Below are positions 46,174 through 55,710 of a stretch of DNA of 64,000 bases, in pieces. A model generated the notes under the pieces. That model was not told the origin of the DNA and did no database searches. It saw only the letters and a list, made by a program, of their open reading frames with translations. Positions within the stretch are counted from its first letter, which is position 1. Every line of letters starts with the position of its first letter. This DNA comes from JADFJB01 sp964464595 (lineage in GTDB: Bacteria > Zhuqueibacterota > JdFR-76 > DREG01): positions 1 to 64,000 of the forward strand of contig CAYXGW010000018.1 in assembly GCA_964464595.1 (NCBI GenBank), read 5' to 3'. The position numbers and the translations under genes were made by a program.

Positions 46174-46362
46174 CTAACGAAGCAATTCCATCTTCATAAC
46201 TTGTGAAAACGAGCCTACCTGAGTTCGATATAAATAAAGGCCATTAGATGCCAGGTTACCACTATTATCTATCCCATCCCATATAACCAAATAAGAACCT
46301 ATTTGATAATTGTATTCCGAAAGTATCCGTATTTCTCAGCCCAAGACATCAATTTGGATTAC
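46174..46362 (-). pseudogene. Fossil T9SS C-terminal domain with in-frame TGA
   Basis: Minus-strand frame: VIQIDVLG, a TGA at 46336-46338, then EIRILSEYNYQIGSYLVIWD, GIDNSGNLASNGLYLYRTQV and ending SQVMKMELLR-stop. Intact tails in this window read ...LLGQPVRSL...WDGRNDQGQTVGSGIYLYRL...RKMSLLR, so this is clearly the last 60 residues of a decayed secreted protein. No upstream coding part remains in frame. Confidence 0.85.
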
Positions 46363-46684
46363 CAGCTTTCTTCCACGACCTCAAAAGTTTCTGATAATAC
46401 AACAAATACAAAAACATTAGAATAATCCAAACAGCTACGGCCCACCACCACCAAGAGTATTGCCGTCCGATTATAAACCCAAGAATAATAGCATTCACCT
46501 TTCCAAAAAACAATCTATATTGCTTCATCCAATGCCAGAAGTCGTTTGGCATCTTAGGGTTCAATTTGAACCAGACGTTCCAAGGCTTAGTTGGTGGATA
46601 AGGTCTATCTGAAAACAGACTTCTTTCTTGTAAGGACATAAACAATACCCATAAAAGAAACGTGACAATTAATAATATTAACAT
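46349..46684 (-). CDS. Small unknown membrane protein
   Basis: 111 residues with an N-terminal hydrophobic segment (about 1-18, LILLIVTFLLWVLFMSL), a polar middle rich in Pro and Trp (RPYPPTKPWNVWFKLN), and one or two hydrophobic segments at about 65-100 (WWWWAVAVWIILMFLYLL). The C-terminus is basic. The ATG at 46684 has no clear ribosome binding site (the upstream ATTAAGAGTTAG is weak). The 3' end overlaps a fossil secretion domain in another frame by 14 bases. I recognise no family. Confidence 0.5.
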   Translation of the reverse strand: MLILLIVTFLLWVLFMSLQERSLFSDRPYPPTKPWNVWFKLNPKMPNDFWHWMKQYRLFFGKVNAIILGFIIGRQYSWWWWAVAVWIILMFLYLLYYQKLLRSWKKAGNPN

Positions 46685-46841
46685 CGTCTAACTCTTAATT
46701 ATTTTTTAGCTATGCTTTGTTTTTTTAAATACCTAATCGCACAATTTAATCTCACCTTATCGTACGATGGCTCGAAGCTGAACGTTCTTACAGCATGATT
46801 CTTACAGCTTGGACTCCTTCAACACGGTTGATAGTCATTCT

Positions 46842-46910
46842 CTAACGAAACAATGCCATCTTCATAACCTGTGAAATCGAACCTACTTGAATTTGATATA
46901 AATAAATTCT
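46842..46910 (-). pseudogene. Second fossil T9SS C-terminal tail
   Basis: Minus-strand frame RIYLYQIQVGSISQVMKMAL then FR-stop (TAG at 46842-46844). It matches the end of the fossil at 46174 (GLYLYRTQVGSFSQVMKMELLR) and intact T9SS tails. It starts 13 bases after the stop of the GWxTD protein gene and has no upstream coding sequence. The intervening bases 46685-46841 show nothing else. Confidence 0.75.
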
Positions 46911-46922
46911 AGGCCTTTATCT

Positions 46923-48623
46923 TTACTCCAGACGGAACGATACTCTTGCATCCTTAGATTTCCCGGCCACCCTATCCCGGATACGAACGGTTAATTCGAA
47001 ATTTCCTTTGCCAATCTTTCCAAGGTCGAGCTGTGAATATGAGAAATCTGTTGAGGTAGAGCCATATTGCCGATTCGAGATAGTAGTACTTTTACCACCT
47101 TTTTTAAAGAAACCTGCTATTCCTCCTTTTTTAGCTTCCTTTACTTTGTATTCAATCTGAAAATCAGTAGAACCCGAGTTGTCTTTCTTGAGGCCATAAA
47201 TTTCAAAATAAATAAACACCGGATCGCTTAATGAGAACTTTCTAAATGGCGTCGGCTCAATTGCCAGAGACGAACGTAGAATGCGTTTGTAAGTTGGAGT
47301 TGATGCTGAATCCGCCTCCGGAAGAATATTTTCTGCCAGCATTATAGAACTGACTTTAAGTCTTTGATCTTTCTTATTCTTACTAAAAAGAAATTCTTGC
47401 TGACCATGCTGCTGGGTTGGACTGTTAATTGCCTCTGAGAAAAAATAATAGTTACCTTTGCTCAACTCAAAATCGAAAACTCCATAAGTACTCTCAGATC
47501 TTAAATTTGAAAAATTTATTGGAACAACAGAACTTTTTTTTGCAACATTCATTTTTTTTGAAGTTGCTACCAAAGTACTCATTAACACATTTTGATTGGT
47601 TAGCTCAAGATAAGAATCAACAGCTTTTTGTTCCAGCCCATAATTGACTACATAAGTTCCTGTGTTATTATCATTCTCAAAATACATAATATGTTGCACA
47701 AAAAGTAAATCCGATAAAATTCTGCTAACCACGTGTTTTAACTCTTCTTTTTTCTGTTGATTCTTAAACGATTCCACTCCAACTAAGAAGGCCATTTGTC
47801 TAAAACCATCTTCTTGTGACCAATTACCAAACCTCTTTAGAGTCCTGAATTCAAAATCAGCCGCCTGATAAGATGGTGAGAGTAATTTCCGTCTTTTAAC
47901 AATTTCAACATATGCTCTTTGTTTGTTGATCTTTTCACCATCATCTGTAAGAGTTTGTAAACCAAAATCAATTTGGTTAAAGAGAATATACCCATTTACA
48001 TCTTCAAAAAAGTCAAATGCAACGGCAGGTTTAAAAGAATTATAAAACCAGGTTTCAACCGAAGGCCGGAATCCGGTATCAAATGTTTGCGATTGTGTAC
48101 GGGCACTACTTGTTGACATTTGGGTTTCATTAAATATTTCATCCGCTTCGCCATAACGGACGAATATGCTGCCCCGATGATCATAAGTTCGATGAGAAGA
48201 ATTACCATAATTTTTACGAGCAATCGATAACCGTTGGTAATGCTCAAAAAGTCGCTCATTGGATAGAGTCGATCTGGTTGGATCGCGCCGTTGCCAAAAA
48301 GATGAAATGAATTGCATTTTTTCCAAATTACTGGATAATTGCCACCACAATTGATATTCGTTTTCATTCAAAATATCGATTATGTCTATAAATAAACGTT
48401 TTAAAATGCGACGATTTAACTTTGATTCTTGATATAGTGTGGGAACCTCTTGTTTAAACCTGTTTGTTGAAACAGAAATATCTTCCGAATCGAGGAATAT
48501 ATTTTCCAGGTAGCGTGCTTCCCATGTTCTCGGTAATTTTTGCCCACTTACTGTCAGAGGGTAAGCTAAAACGGAATAAAATGAAGCAATAAGGATGATC
48601 GATTGAAAATGTCTATTATTCAT
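46923..48623 (-). CDS. GWxTD-domain secreted protein
   Basis: 566 residues. A signal peptide (about 1-27, SIILIASFYSVLAYPLTVSG) precedes a GWxTD-type domain (about 85-180) marked by MQFISSFWQRRDPTRSTLSNE, the HYQRLSIARKNYG helix and RGSIFVRYGEADEIF. The C-terminal half is beta-rich and ends VRIRDRVAGKSKDARVSFRLE, resembling an Ig-like domain. GWxTD proteins occur mainly in Acidobacteria, Calditrichota/KSB1 and relatives; their role is unknown. Expected location is the periplasm or surface. Confidence 0.8.
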   Translation of the reverse strand: MNNRHFQSIILIASFYSVLAYPLTVSGQKLPRTWEARYLENIFLDSEDISVSTNRFKQEVPTLYQESKLNRRILKRLFIDIIDILNENEYQLWWQLSSNLEKMQFISSFWQRRDPTRSTLSNERLFEHYQRLSIARKNYGNSSHRTYDHRGSIFVRYGEADEIFNETQMSTSSARTQSQTFDTGFRPSVETWFYNSFKPAVAFDFFEDVNGYILFNQIDFGLQTLTDDGEKINKQRAYVEIVKRRKLLSPSYQAADFEFRTLKRFGNWSQEDGFRQMAFLVGVESFKNQQKKEELKHVVSRILSDLLFVQHIMYFENDNNTGTYVVNYGLEQKAVDSYLELTNQNVLMSTLVATSKKMNVAKKSSVVPINFSNLRSESTYGVFDFELSKGNYYFFSEAINSPTQQHGQQEFLFSKNKKDQRLKVSSIMLAENILPEADSASTPTYKRILRSSLAIEPTPFRKFSLSDPVFIYFEIYGLKKDNSGSTDFQIEYKVKEAKKGGIAGFFKKGGKSTTISNRQYGSTSTDFSYSQLDLGKIGKGNFELTVRIRDRVAGKSKDARVSFRLE

Positions 48624-48755
48624 GCGCTCTCCTCACTGTTTAAATTAAACGAGGTTTCTTGATTCTTTCGAGTTTTAATGTAATATCACAATTGAAGATT
48701 TCAATTCATTAAATTTATTTTGTTATTTTTTTAGGGTTGTTTTTATCCGCAACAA

Positions 48756-51700
48756 TTAGTCCCCATCCACATCAATTGTTTCTTTGCCCGATCTCCTTAA
48801 AAGTTTATTAAGCTCCGCAATGCCATCACTTAGAATGAGTTGTAATTCTGATAAATGTCCTTTTAAGTTTTTTTCGATATCTTCAAGCCGTAAAAAAGCA
48901 TCTCTGCCCGGCTTTTGGTCCGCACGTCTTGTCATGCCATTTAGATAGGTTAATTGTCTATACAGCTTTGGTTTGAGCTGGGCGCCAACTTTACCTTCTT
49001 TTGTTTGTACCAGCTCTTCTTCAATTGCCGTTAGCCTGTCAGAAGTTGCACCCAATTTAACGGCCAGTGGACTTTCTTTTTTAGATTTATTTTTTATGCT
49101 GTCCAACTGACTTCTGACAGTGCGGATTTTACGCACACTTTTATTTGTTTGGGAAATACTATCCCGGATGCGGATATTTAAATTAAACTGCTCTTGCAGA
49201 TCAGCTATTGTAACATTGTCTTTTTTCACTCTCGGATCCATCATGACTTTTAGATTCTGTTCTTGACTCCAATCCCCCACTCGCAATCGAACTCGGTAAC
49301 TACCGGGAACTGCTAATGGTCCTTGGTTACCAAATTGATTTCTCTGTAATGACACCGGGCCAGGATAACGAATGTTCCAGATAAAACGATGCATTCCCGG
49401 TTTATTGGAAAGCCTGGTTGAGCTTCCAAATCTTATATTTGTTGGCATTTCAACTTCCCCCGGATCCGTTCGAGTGGCTCTTTCAACCGGACTTGAATAG
49501 GTTTGTATGATATTGTTATTAACATCCAGGACTTCAAGTATGATCCCTTCATTTGCCTTTTCGGCCAAATAGTAATCAATCATGGCGCCGTTTGGAGGAT
49601 ATTCGGGAGATGCTCCGTCATCCCCTCCCCTTCTAGTCGACCATCGTGTTCGATACGTATCTCGCGGCTTAAAAAGGTATGCTTTGGCTTCTGCCAATTT
49701 GCCATCAATTTGATGCAACGGGCTCAAATTATCCATAATCCAAAACGATCTGCCCATGGTCGAAAGTACCAGGTCTTTATTATGAACTTTGATATCTGTA
49801 ATGGGTGTGGCTGGAAGGTTAAGTTGAAACGACTGCCAGTGCCCGCCATTGTCAAAAGATACGAACATACCAAATTCAGTACCAACATACAATAAGCCCT
49901 TCCGATTTGGATCTTCTCGCACCACCCTTGTTGGAGCATTTTCAGGGATTCCATTTTGTCCATCTGTTAACAGTTGCCAATCTTCGCCGTAGTTGTCGGT
50001 AAGATAAATGTAAGGAGACCAGTCATCTAACATATAACGATAGACGGCAACCAACGCTCTTCCTGGCTCATGAGGAGATGGATCAATAGTTTGTACCCTG
50101 CCGCCCGGAAGCAGGCCTTTGGGCGTAATATTCTTCCAGTTTTTTCCTCCATCACGGGATATGTGAATTAAACCATCATTCGATCCGGCCCAAAGTACTC
50201 CTTCTTCGAATAGTGATTCTCTAAAAGCATAAATCGAGCTGTAAATTTCCTCCCCGGTAATATCACGTGTGATTGGCCCTCCCGAATAGACTTGTTTTGT
50301 TGGGTCATTGGCAGTAAGATCGGGACTGATGATCTCCCAGGTTTTGCCTTCGTCCTTGGTTTTATGAACATATTGTGAAGTATGATAAATCACTTGCGGA
50401 TTATGGGGTGAAAGTTCAATGGGTGAAGTCCGTTGAAATCGAAAAGGCATTTCCCTGGCAGCATGACCATAATTAAAATATGGATAGACCCAGTACTGCA
50501 TTTCTTGCCCGGTTGCGTGATTATAACGACTGAATCGCCCTTTGCAACCACCATAGATGATGTTTGGATCCAACGGATGAATTGCCAGCGGGCCAGTCTC
50601 ACAACCAGCAACTGCGCGCCAGAATTGCTTAGGCGAAATCGGACGGCCTGAGGTTGGCGGAACGCTTGGCACCATAATCGTACTATTGTCCTGCTGTTCG
50701 CCATAAACCCAATAGGGGAACTGGTTATCCACAACAACATGGTATAGTTCTGCCGTAGCCTGGTTATATTGCTCAGACCATGTGTTCCCACCATCGAAAC
50801 TAACATTCACACCGCCATCATTAGCCTGAAAAAGAAAATTAGAGTCCCCAGGATGAATCCACATATCGTGGTTGTCTCCATGCGGCGTACGAACACGGTT
50901 AAACTTCTTTCCGCCATCGACTGATTTGAAGAATCCTTCATTGTTAACATAAACAATATTTACATCATTGGGATCTGCAGTAATATGCGTATAATAAAAA
51001 GGACGGTATGTTAAATTTTTTTGGTGATTAATAAACTGGAAACTTAAACCGGCATCATCCGAACGATACAACCCACTTTTTTCATCAGGCGCTTCAACCA
51101 GGGCATAGACTGTTTGTGGGTTTGCAGGTGAAACGGACACAGCAATTTTCCCGATTAATCCAACGGGCAATCCGGTTGTAAGTTTTTGCCAGGTGTCTCC
51201 ACCATCAGTCGTTTTGTAAAGTCCGCCTTCCAAAGCGCCACTGATTATGGTCCAGGGTTTTCGCTCTGCACGCCACATTGCAGCATAGATTTCGAGAGGA
51301 TTACTTGGATTCATAGACAAATCTACAGCGCCTGTGCTATCCGAAATAAACAAAACTCGTTCCCAATTTGTCCCGCCATCTTTGGTACGATAAACACCTC
51401 TCTCCGGATTAGGTCCAAAAGCATGGCCTAATGCAGCGATATAAACTAAATTTGGATCATTTGGATCAATTACTAGCTTGCCAATTTGACCAGCTTCAGG
51501 CAACCCGGCAAACGTCCATGTTTTTGCGCCATCTTCAGATTTATAAACTCCCCGACCTGTAGAGACATTACTACGAATACAAGCTGATCCTGTCCCTACG
51601 TATAAAACATCCGGGTTTGAAATTGCTGCTCCAATGGCTCCTATAGAACCAACAGAGAAATAGCCATCTGATACATTTTCATAATTTCGTCCATATGTGG

Positions 51701-51977
51701 TAGTTCTCCAAACACCACCGCCGGTTCCGCCAAAATAGAGAATTGTGGGATCTCCGGGAACGCCTGTCACCGCGGTAACGCGACCGCCCCGGTGAGGGCC
51801 AATCATCCTATATTTTAATCCCTGGAAAAATTCAGGTTTAACAGTTGCATTGAGGTCAGATTTAGAATCATCTGCATGGCTTAGTTTTGGAGAAGTCAGG
51901 ACAGTTCCAATTGAGAATAAAAATGAGATTAATATGAAGAGGTACACTTTGGGGATGAATCTAATAAGGGTTTTCAT
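48756..51977 (-). CDS. Large secreted sortilin/BNR-type beta-propeller protein
   Basis: About 1073 residues. The start at 51977 has AGGAGAT ten bases upstream and gives a signal peptide (LFILISFLFSIGTVL); an in-frame ATG 123 bases earlier would bury it. The body consists of Asp-box/BNR propeller repeats (VYKSEDGAKTWTFAGLP, GVYRTKDGGTNWERV, GLYKTTDGGDTWQKL, GLIHISRDGGKNWKNI), probably two 10-blade or 7+7 propellers as in VPS10/sortilin and glycoside-hydrolase-74-like folds. A C-terminal region (about 830-1073) carries an FlgD-like strand set and a coiled-coil (QLDSIKNKSKKES). Such proteins are secreted in many FCB and Acidobacteria genomes; enzymatic activity is not evident. Confidence 0.87.
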   Translation of the reverse strand: MKTLIRFIPKVYLFILISFLFSIGTVLTSPKLSHADDSKSDLNATVKPEFFQGLKYRMIGPHRGGRVTAVTGVPGDPTILYFGGTGGGVWRTTTYGRNYENVSDGYFSVGSIGAIGAAISNPDVLYVGTGSACIRSNVSTGRGVYKSEDGAKTWTFAGLPEAGQIGKLVIDPNDPNLVYIAALGHAFGPNPERGVYRTKDGGTNWERVLFISDSTGAVDLSMNPSNPLEIYAAMWRAERKPWTIISGALEGGLYKTTDGGDTWQKLTTGLPVGLIGKIAVSVSPANPQTVYALVEAPDEKSGLYRSDDAGLSFQFINHQKNLTYRPFYYTHITADPNDVNIVYVNNEGFFKSVDGGKKFNRVRTPHGDNHDMWIHPGDSNFLFQANDGGVNVSFDGGNTWSEQYNQATAELYHVVVDNQFPYWVYGEQQDNSTIMVPSVPPTSGRPISPKQFWRAVAGCETGPLAIHPLDPNIIYGGCKGRFSRYNHATGQEMQYWVYPYFNYGHAAREMPFRFQRTSPIELSPHNPQVIYHTSQYVHKTKDEGKTWEIISPDLTANDPTKQVYSGGPITRDITGEEIYSSIYAFRESLFEEGVLWAGSNDGLIHISRDGGKNWKNITPKGLLPGGRVQTIDPSPHEPGRALVAVYRYMLDDWSPYIYLTDNYGEDWQLLTDGQNGIPENAPTRVVREDPNRKGLLYVGTEFGMFVSFDNGGHWQSFQLNLPATPITDIKVHNKDLVLSTMGRSFWIMDNLSPLHQIDGKLAEAKAYLFKPRDTYRTRWSTRRGGDDGASPEYPPNGAMIDYYLAEKANEGIILEVLDVNNNIIQTYSSPVERATRTDPGEVEMPTNIRFGSSTRLSNKPGMHRFIWNIRYPGPVSLQRNQFGNQGPLAVPGSYRVRLRVGDWSQEQNLKVMMDPRVKKDNVTIADLQEQFNLNIRIRDSISQTNKSVRKIRTVRSQLDSIKNKSKKESPLAVKLGATSDRLTAIEEELVQTKEGKVGAQLKPKLYRQLTYLNGMTRRADQKPGRDAFLRLEDIEKNLKGHLSELQLILSDGIAELNKLLRRSGKETIDVDGD

Positions 51978-52333
51978 GATAATATCTCCTAAACAATCAT
52001 CAATCATTAAAGTAAAAAGTAGGTTAATATTAAAAATATACGGACATGGTTCTAATAGTAAAATAAACCCGCCGGAGAAAAAATCAAGGTTTTTAATCAA
52101 TAGGTAAATTTAAAATGTATTTAGGAATTTGCAATTTTACAAAATGATAATCTCAATAATTATGCAATAGGATAATAATTTAATTCGATTTCAAATTTAT
52201 TATACAAATTATATCAATAACTTATAACACTTTTCAACAAATCAACCGATTTATAAATGATTAATTATATTCCATGATCAAAAGGACTATTAAATTACTC
52301 GCAAAAAATCCCTAATAATGAAAGCTTATGTAG

Positions 52334-53518
52334 ATGAAAATCTTAATCGCAGAAGATGATCCGAATACCGGCCAATTTCTAAAGATTATTTTAAATAAAG
52401 TTGGATATGATGTCGTTCTAGCTATCAACGGAAACCAGGCCTGGGAGATATTGCAGCAGGAAGATTCTCCCAAACTCGTGATACTTGATTGGATGATGCC
52501 TGGAATTAGCGGTGTAGAATTATGTCAAAAACTTAGAGCAACCAATGAACATATTCGTACTTATATTATTTTGTTGACTGCTAAAACTGAAAAAAATGAT
52601 GTAATAATCGGATTAAAAGCCGGCGCAGATGATTATATTACTAAACCATTCAATAGGATTGAATTGATAGCCAGGTTGAAAGTAGGCGAACGTTCCCTTG
52701 AGATACAATCTCAGCTAATCCAACGAATCCAAAATTTAGAAGAAATGGTGAGACGAAATCAACTGCTGGGACAGGCCCTAAGAAATCAAAGCAAACCCAA
52801 AACTCGTTCACTCCCGAATAACTGTGGAATGGATCATATTCTAATGAATACTTTGGACGAAATGGGTGTAAAATCTCTCAAAGTGCACAATGAAGCAACT
52901 GTTCAAAATGGATTGATACCTCATTTTGTTGCATGGACAAGTTTATACGAAGTGCAAAATTCAACATCGATAGATCTAAAAATCGAAATAAGTGAAGCAT
53001 CCGCTAAAGCTCTGTATACGAAAATAGTAAAAGATACGAAGTTTTCTGAAGAAAAGATTTTAGACATTATGATTGAAGTTCTCAATATGACACTGGCAAA
53101 TTGCAAAACAGTTTTTAATCAGAATGGCATTCAGATATTAACACCTTTCATTCCGAAAGCAATGACTATAGTTAATTTTCCTTCAAATTCTTACGAAAAA
53201 GAAAATGCCAAAGAGTTTTATTTCGAAGGCCAGGATATTAGCTTCAAACTTGAAGTGATCGAACAATTATCACCTATTGAACAGAAATCGTTAAATGAAT
53301 TGCAACCATTGCAAGTGGTTGCCAAACCTGTTTGCTGGCCGGGTAATAAAGACCGGATCATTCTCAATAAAGGTATATTGCTAAACGAATTTTATATCTT
53401 AAAGCTCAGAGATGTTTTGCACCGTCAAGATCAAGAATTGACGGTTTCGGTTTACCAACCTTCTCAATTATCCCAATCTGTTCATTCATCTGATATCCAA
53501 TTGGTCGAAACAAATTAG
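52334..53518 (+). CDS. Response regulator receiver fused to a CheX-like domain
   Basis: 394 residues. N-terminal receiver (1-120) with acidic pair Glu7/Asp8-Asp9, phospho-acceptor Asp52 (VILDWMMPG), Thr82 (LLTAK) and Lys104 (DDYITKPF), all intact. A short helical linker (about 125-150) leads to a C-terminal domain (about 170-390). That domain contains DIMIEVLNMTLANCK with an E248-x-x-N251 pair, as in CheX-type CheY-P phosphatases, and ITPFIPKAMTI-like strands. The protein could be a response regulator with its own dephosphorylating output domain. No histidine kinase or chemotaxis genes are adjacent. No clear ribosome binding site is seen before the ATG (AAAGCTTATGTAG). Confidence 0.75.
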   Translation: MKILIAEDDPNTGQFLKIILNKVGYDVVLAINGNQAWEILQQEDSPKLVILDWMMPGISGVELCQKLRATNEHIRTYIILLTAKTEKNDVIIGLKAGADDYITKPFNRIELIARLKVGERSLEIQSQLIQRIQNLEEMVRRNQLLGQALRNQSKPKTRSLPNNCGMDHILMNTLDEMGVKSLKVHNEATVQNGLIPHFVAWTSLYEVQNSTSIDLKIEISEASAKALYTKIVKDTKFSEEKILDIMIEVLNMTLANCKTVFNQNGIQILTPFIPKAMTIVNFPSNSYEKENAKEFYFEGQDISFKLEVIEQLSPIEQKSLNELQPLQVVAKPVCWPGNKDRIILNKGILLNEFYILKLRDVLHRQDQELTVSVYQPSQLSQSVHSSDIQLVETN

Positions 53519-53538
53519 ATAGCCCTTTGGGGTGCTAT
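53519..53538. terminator. Small hairpin between convergent genes
   Basis: ATAGC (53519-53523) and GCTAT (53534-53538) enclose CC/GG pairs with one bulged T. It lies directly after the receiver-CheX stop and 50 bases before the convergent msrB end. There is no T-run, so the call is weak. Confidence 0.3.
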
Positions 53539-53587
53539 TTGAAGTAAAACAATAATTAGAACTTTACTTTTTATAGCAAAATCTTGG

Positions 53588-53983
53588 TTATTCTTTCTTC
53601 TCCAGGTTTAATGACAATGAATTCATGCAATATCGCTTATTAGTTGGCGCAGGCCCATCATCAAACACATGCCCAAGATGCGCATCACATCGGCTGCAAA
53701 GCACTTCTGTTCTGCGCATACCATGGCTGGTATCAAATTCAACCTTCACATTTTCATCTGAAATGGGTTGGTAAAAACTTGGCCAACCAGAGCCTGACTC
53801 AAATTTGGTTTTTGAGCTGAATAATTCATTTCCACAGCAAACACATTTAAAAATTCCTTCTTCTTTACTATTATTGTATTCACCCGAATAAGGCGGTTCC
53901 GTTCCTTTTTTCCTGGTAACTTCAAACTGCTGTGGAGTTAATTGTTCTTTCCATTCTTGTTCTGATCTAACGATCTTTTTCAT
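53588..53983 (-). CDS. msrB: Peptide methionine (R)-S-oxide reductase MsrB
   Basis: 131 residues, the normal length. Zinc ligands Cys47/Cys50 (CVCC) and Cys96/Cys99 (CSRC), the substrate segment SGSGWPSFYQPI, and catalytic Cys119 in RYCMNS are present, giving a type 1 MsrB. It repairs oxidised methionine in proteins using thioredoxin. The ATG at 53983 with AAAGG seven bases upstream is preferred; upstream in-frame ATGs are less well placed and would add a Cys-rich tail. It is unlinked to its neighbours. Confidence 0.92.
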   Translation of the reverse strand: MKKIVRSEQEWKEQLTPQQFEVTRKKGTEPPYSGEYNNSKEEGIFKCVCCGNELFSSKTKFESGSGWPSFYQPISDENVKVEFDTSHGMRRTEVLCSRCDAHLGHVFDDGPAPTNKRYCMNSLSLNLEKKE

Positions 53984-54199
53984 CATTGAACCTTTCATAA
54001 CATTACAAAGACAATTGGTTTCTAAAAAATGATGTATGCAACAATTTACAATCTTATAATGTATGATATAAAATGTCAAATTTTTATCTTATAAAATTAT
54101 TATTCCGTTGGTTTGGCAGGTATGGAATTATCTAAGAATTCAAAAAACCTAAGCTTCATTTTCATTTCTTAGGGAAAGATCAAATATAAGGTACTGTTT

Positions 54200-55450
54200 A
54201 TGAAAATTACTGAGAAGTTCACTATGGCTTTAACTTTTTCGTTGAGTCTATTTTTTTGTCAAATTCAAGGTGTCTTCGCACAAGATTGGCCACAATGGCG
54301 TGGACCCAACCGTGATGGAATCTCACCCCATCATTTAACCCCAACATCAATTCCGGACAGTTTATCTAAAGTATGGCAAATACCCATCGGCTCAGGTTAC
54401 TCGTCGCCAGTAGTCAGCAATAAAAAAATCTTTCTACATACAAGAGAAGCCGACGAAGAAGTCGTTTCTGTTTATAAATTAGATTCTGGAAAACAAGTTT
54501 GGCGAGATCAATATCCTGCACCCTTCAAACAAAATCCATACGCTATAAGACACGGGAAAGGCCCAAATTCTACACCATTACTACATTTAGATCGATTGTA
54601 TACCTACGGAATGAGCGAAATCCTATCTTGTTATGATCAAAATAACGGGAAACTTATTTGGCGAAGGGATTTTTCAAAAGAGTTGGATACATCGAAATTA
54701 TTTTGTGGTGCAGGTTTGTCACCGCTGATCGAAGACAATAAACTGATCGTACATGTTGGAGACGACCGGGGAGGTGCTTTGATGGCCTTAGACATCGATA
54801 ATGGAATTGAAATTTGGCGATGGCAAGGCGATGGACCAGGATATGCTTCTCCAATCATAGCTGAATTCGAAGGTGTTCGTCAGGTTGTCACAATGACTGA
54901 TGGTGCGGCTGTCGGAGTTGATTTTGAAACTGGTGAATTGCTTTGGCGACTACCATTTGCAGATGATTGGAACGAAAATATTGTTACTCCAACACCATAC
55001 CGGGATTCCATAATTTTGTCCGGAGTAAGGCAGGGCACAATGGCAATTAAACCAATTATTTCTAGCGACCATTGGGAAACCAGGCAAATCTGGCATAATA
55101 CAAATTTACCGATGTACATGAGCACACCCATTCTTGATGATGGAAAATTATTTGGATTCTCTTCAAAACGGAAAGGCCAATACTTCTGTATGGATGCAAA
55201 AACCGGTAAAACATTATGGACCAGCGAAGGTCGTCTGGGTATTAGCGCTTCAGTACTTTCTGCGGGTGAGTTTTTAATCCTGCTTAATTTTGATGGTAAC
55301 TTAACCATTGCCAGGAAAGATTCCGGCAAGTATAAGCCTTTAAGAAATTTCTCTGTTGCTGATCAATCAACATTTGCCCATCCTGTACTTTTGAAAAATC
55401 AAATATTAATAAAGGGTAAAGATGCTTTGGCGTTGTGGAAGTTTGAGTAA
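54200..55450 (+). CDS. Secreted PQQ-type beta-propeller protein (BamB-like fold)
   Basis: 416 residues. A signal peptide (about 1-28, FSLSLFFCQIQGVFAQ) is followed by DWPQWRGPNRDGIS, the hallmark opening of the outer-membrane PQQ-like propeller family. Propeller blades carry W-motifs such as VYKLDSGKQVWRDQ, DQNNGKLIWRRDF, DIDNGIEIWRWQG, DFETGELLWRLPF and DAKTGKTLWTSEG. No PQQ-dehydrogenase active site is seen, so it is probably a scaffold or binding protein in the periplasm. BamB itself is a lipoprotein; here no lipobox is present. The gene stands alone. Confidence 0.87.
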   Translation: MKITEKFTMALTFSLSLFFCQIQGVFAQDWPQWRGPNRDGISPHHLTPTSIPDSLSKVWQIPIGSGYSSPVVSNKKIFLHTREADEEVVSVYKLDSGKQVWRDQYPAPFKQNPYAIRHGKGPNSTPLLHLDRLYTYGMSEILSCYDQNNGKLIWRRDFSKELDTSKLFCGAGLSPLIEDNKLIVHVGDDRGGALMALDIDNGIEIWRWQGDGPGYASPIIAEFEGVRQVVTMTDGAAVGVDFETGELLWRLPFADDWNENIVTPTPYRDSIILSGVRQGTMAIKPIISSDHWETRQIWHNTNLPMYMSTPILDDGKLFGFSSKRKGQYFCMDAKTGKTLWTSEGRLGISASVLSAGEFLILLNFDGNLTIARKDSGKYKPLRNFSVADQSTFAHPVLLKNQILIKGKDALALWKFE

Positions 55451-55592
55451 AAGTTGTATTAATTCCCAGAACGATTTTAGTCCGTTTTTTTACTTTTCTC
55501 TGAATTTTAGTTTTAGTATATTTCCTCATTCAAAATAATGGTTATTATTTTTTACTTCTTGATTTTCACCCTACTTAAAAAATTTAGTGTAA

Positions 55593-55649
55593 TTGCGATC
55601 TCGCCATAGTGGCAGAAGCAATTTCCAGCGAAAATGAATGAGATCGCAA
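55593..55649. repeat. 10-bp inverted repeat in the 55.5 kb gap
   Basis: TTGCGATCTC (55593-55602) and GAGATCGCAA (55640-55649) are exact reverse complements. The sequence that follows (ACGTCGTTTTTCTC ... ACAATGACA) resembles the widespread REP-type intergenic repeat with GAGAT(C/T)GC and CAATGACA ends, in decayed form. The 297-base gap between 55450 and 55748 otherwise holds only the octamer array at its right end. Confidence 0.5.
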
Positions 55650-55710
55650 CGTCGTTTTTCTCTTACAATGACACACGGGCATTTTTGTTATTATCTTTTC
55701 TTTTTTTTCA

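Noticed and set aside
46336..46338. TGA as selenocysteine
   Set aside because: It lies in a tail fragment with no upstream gene and no SECIS-like hairpin was evident; a fossil is the better reading.
49503..49895. Plus-strand 130-codon frame inside the large propeller gene
   Set aside because: Antisense to a strongly supported gene with clear Asp-box repeats; no ribosome binding site.
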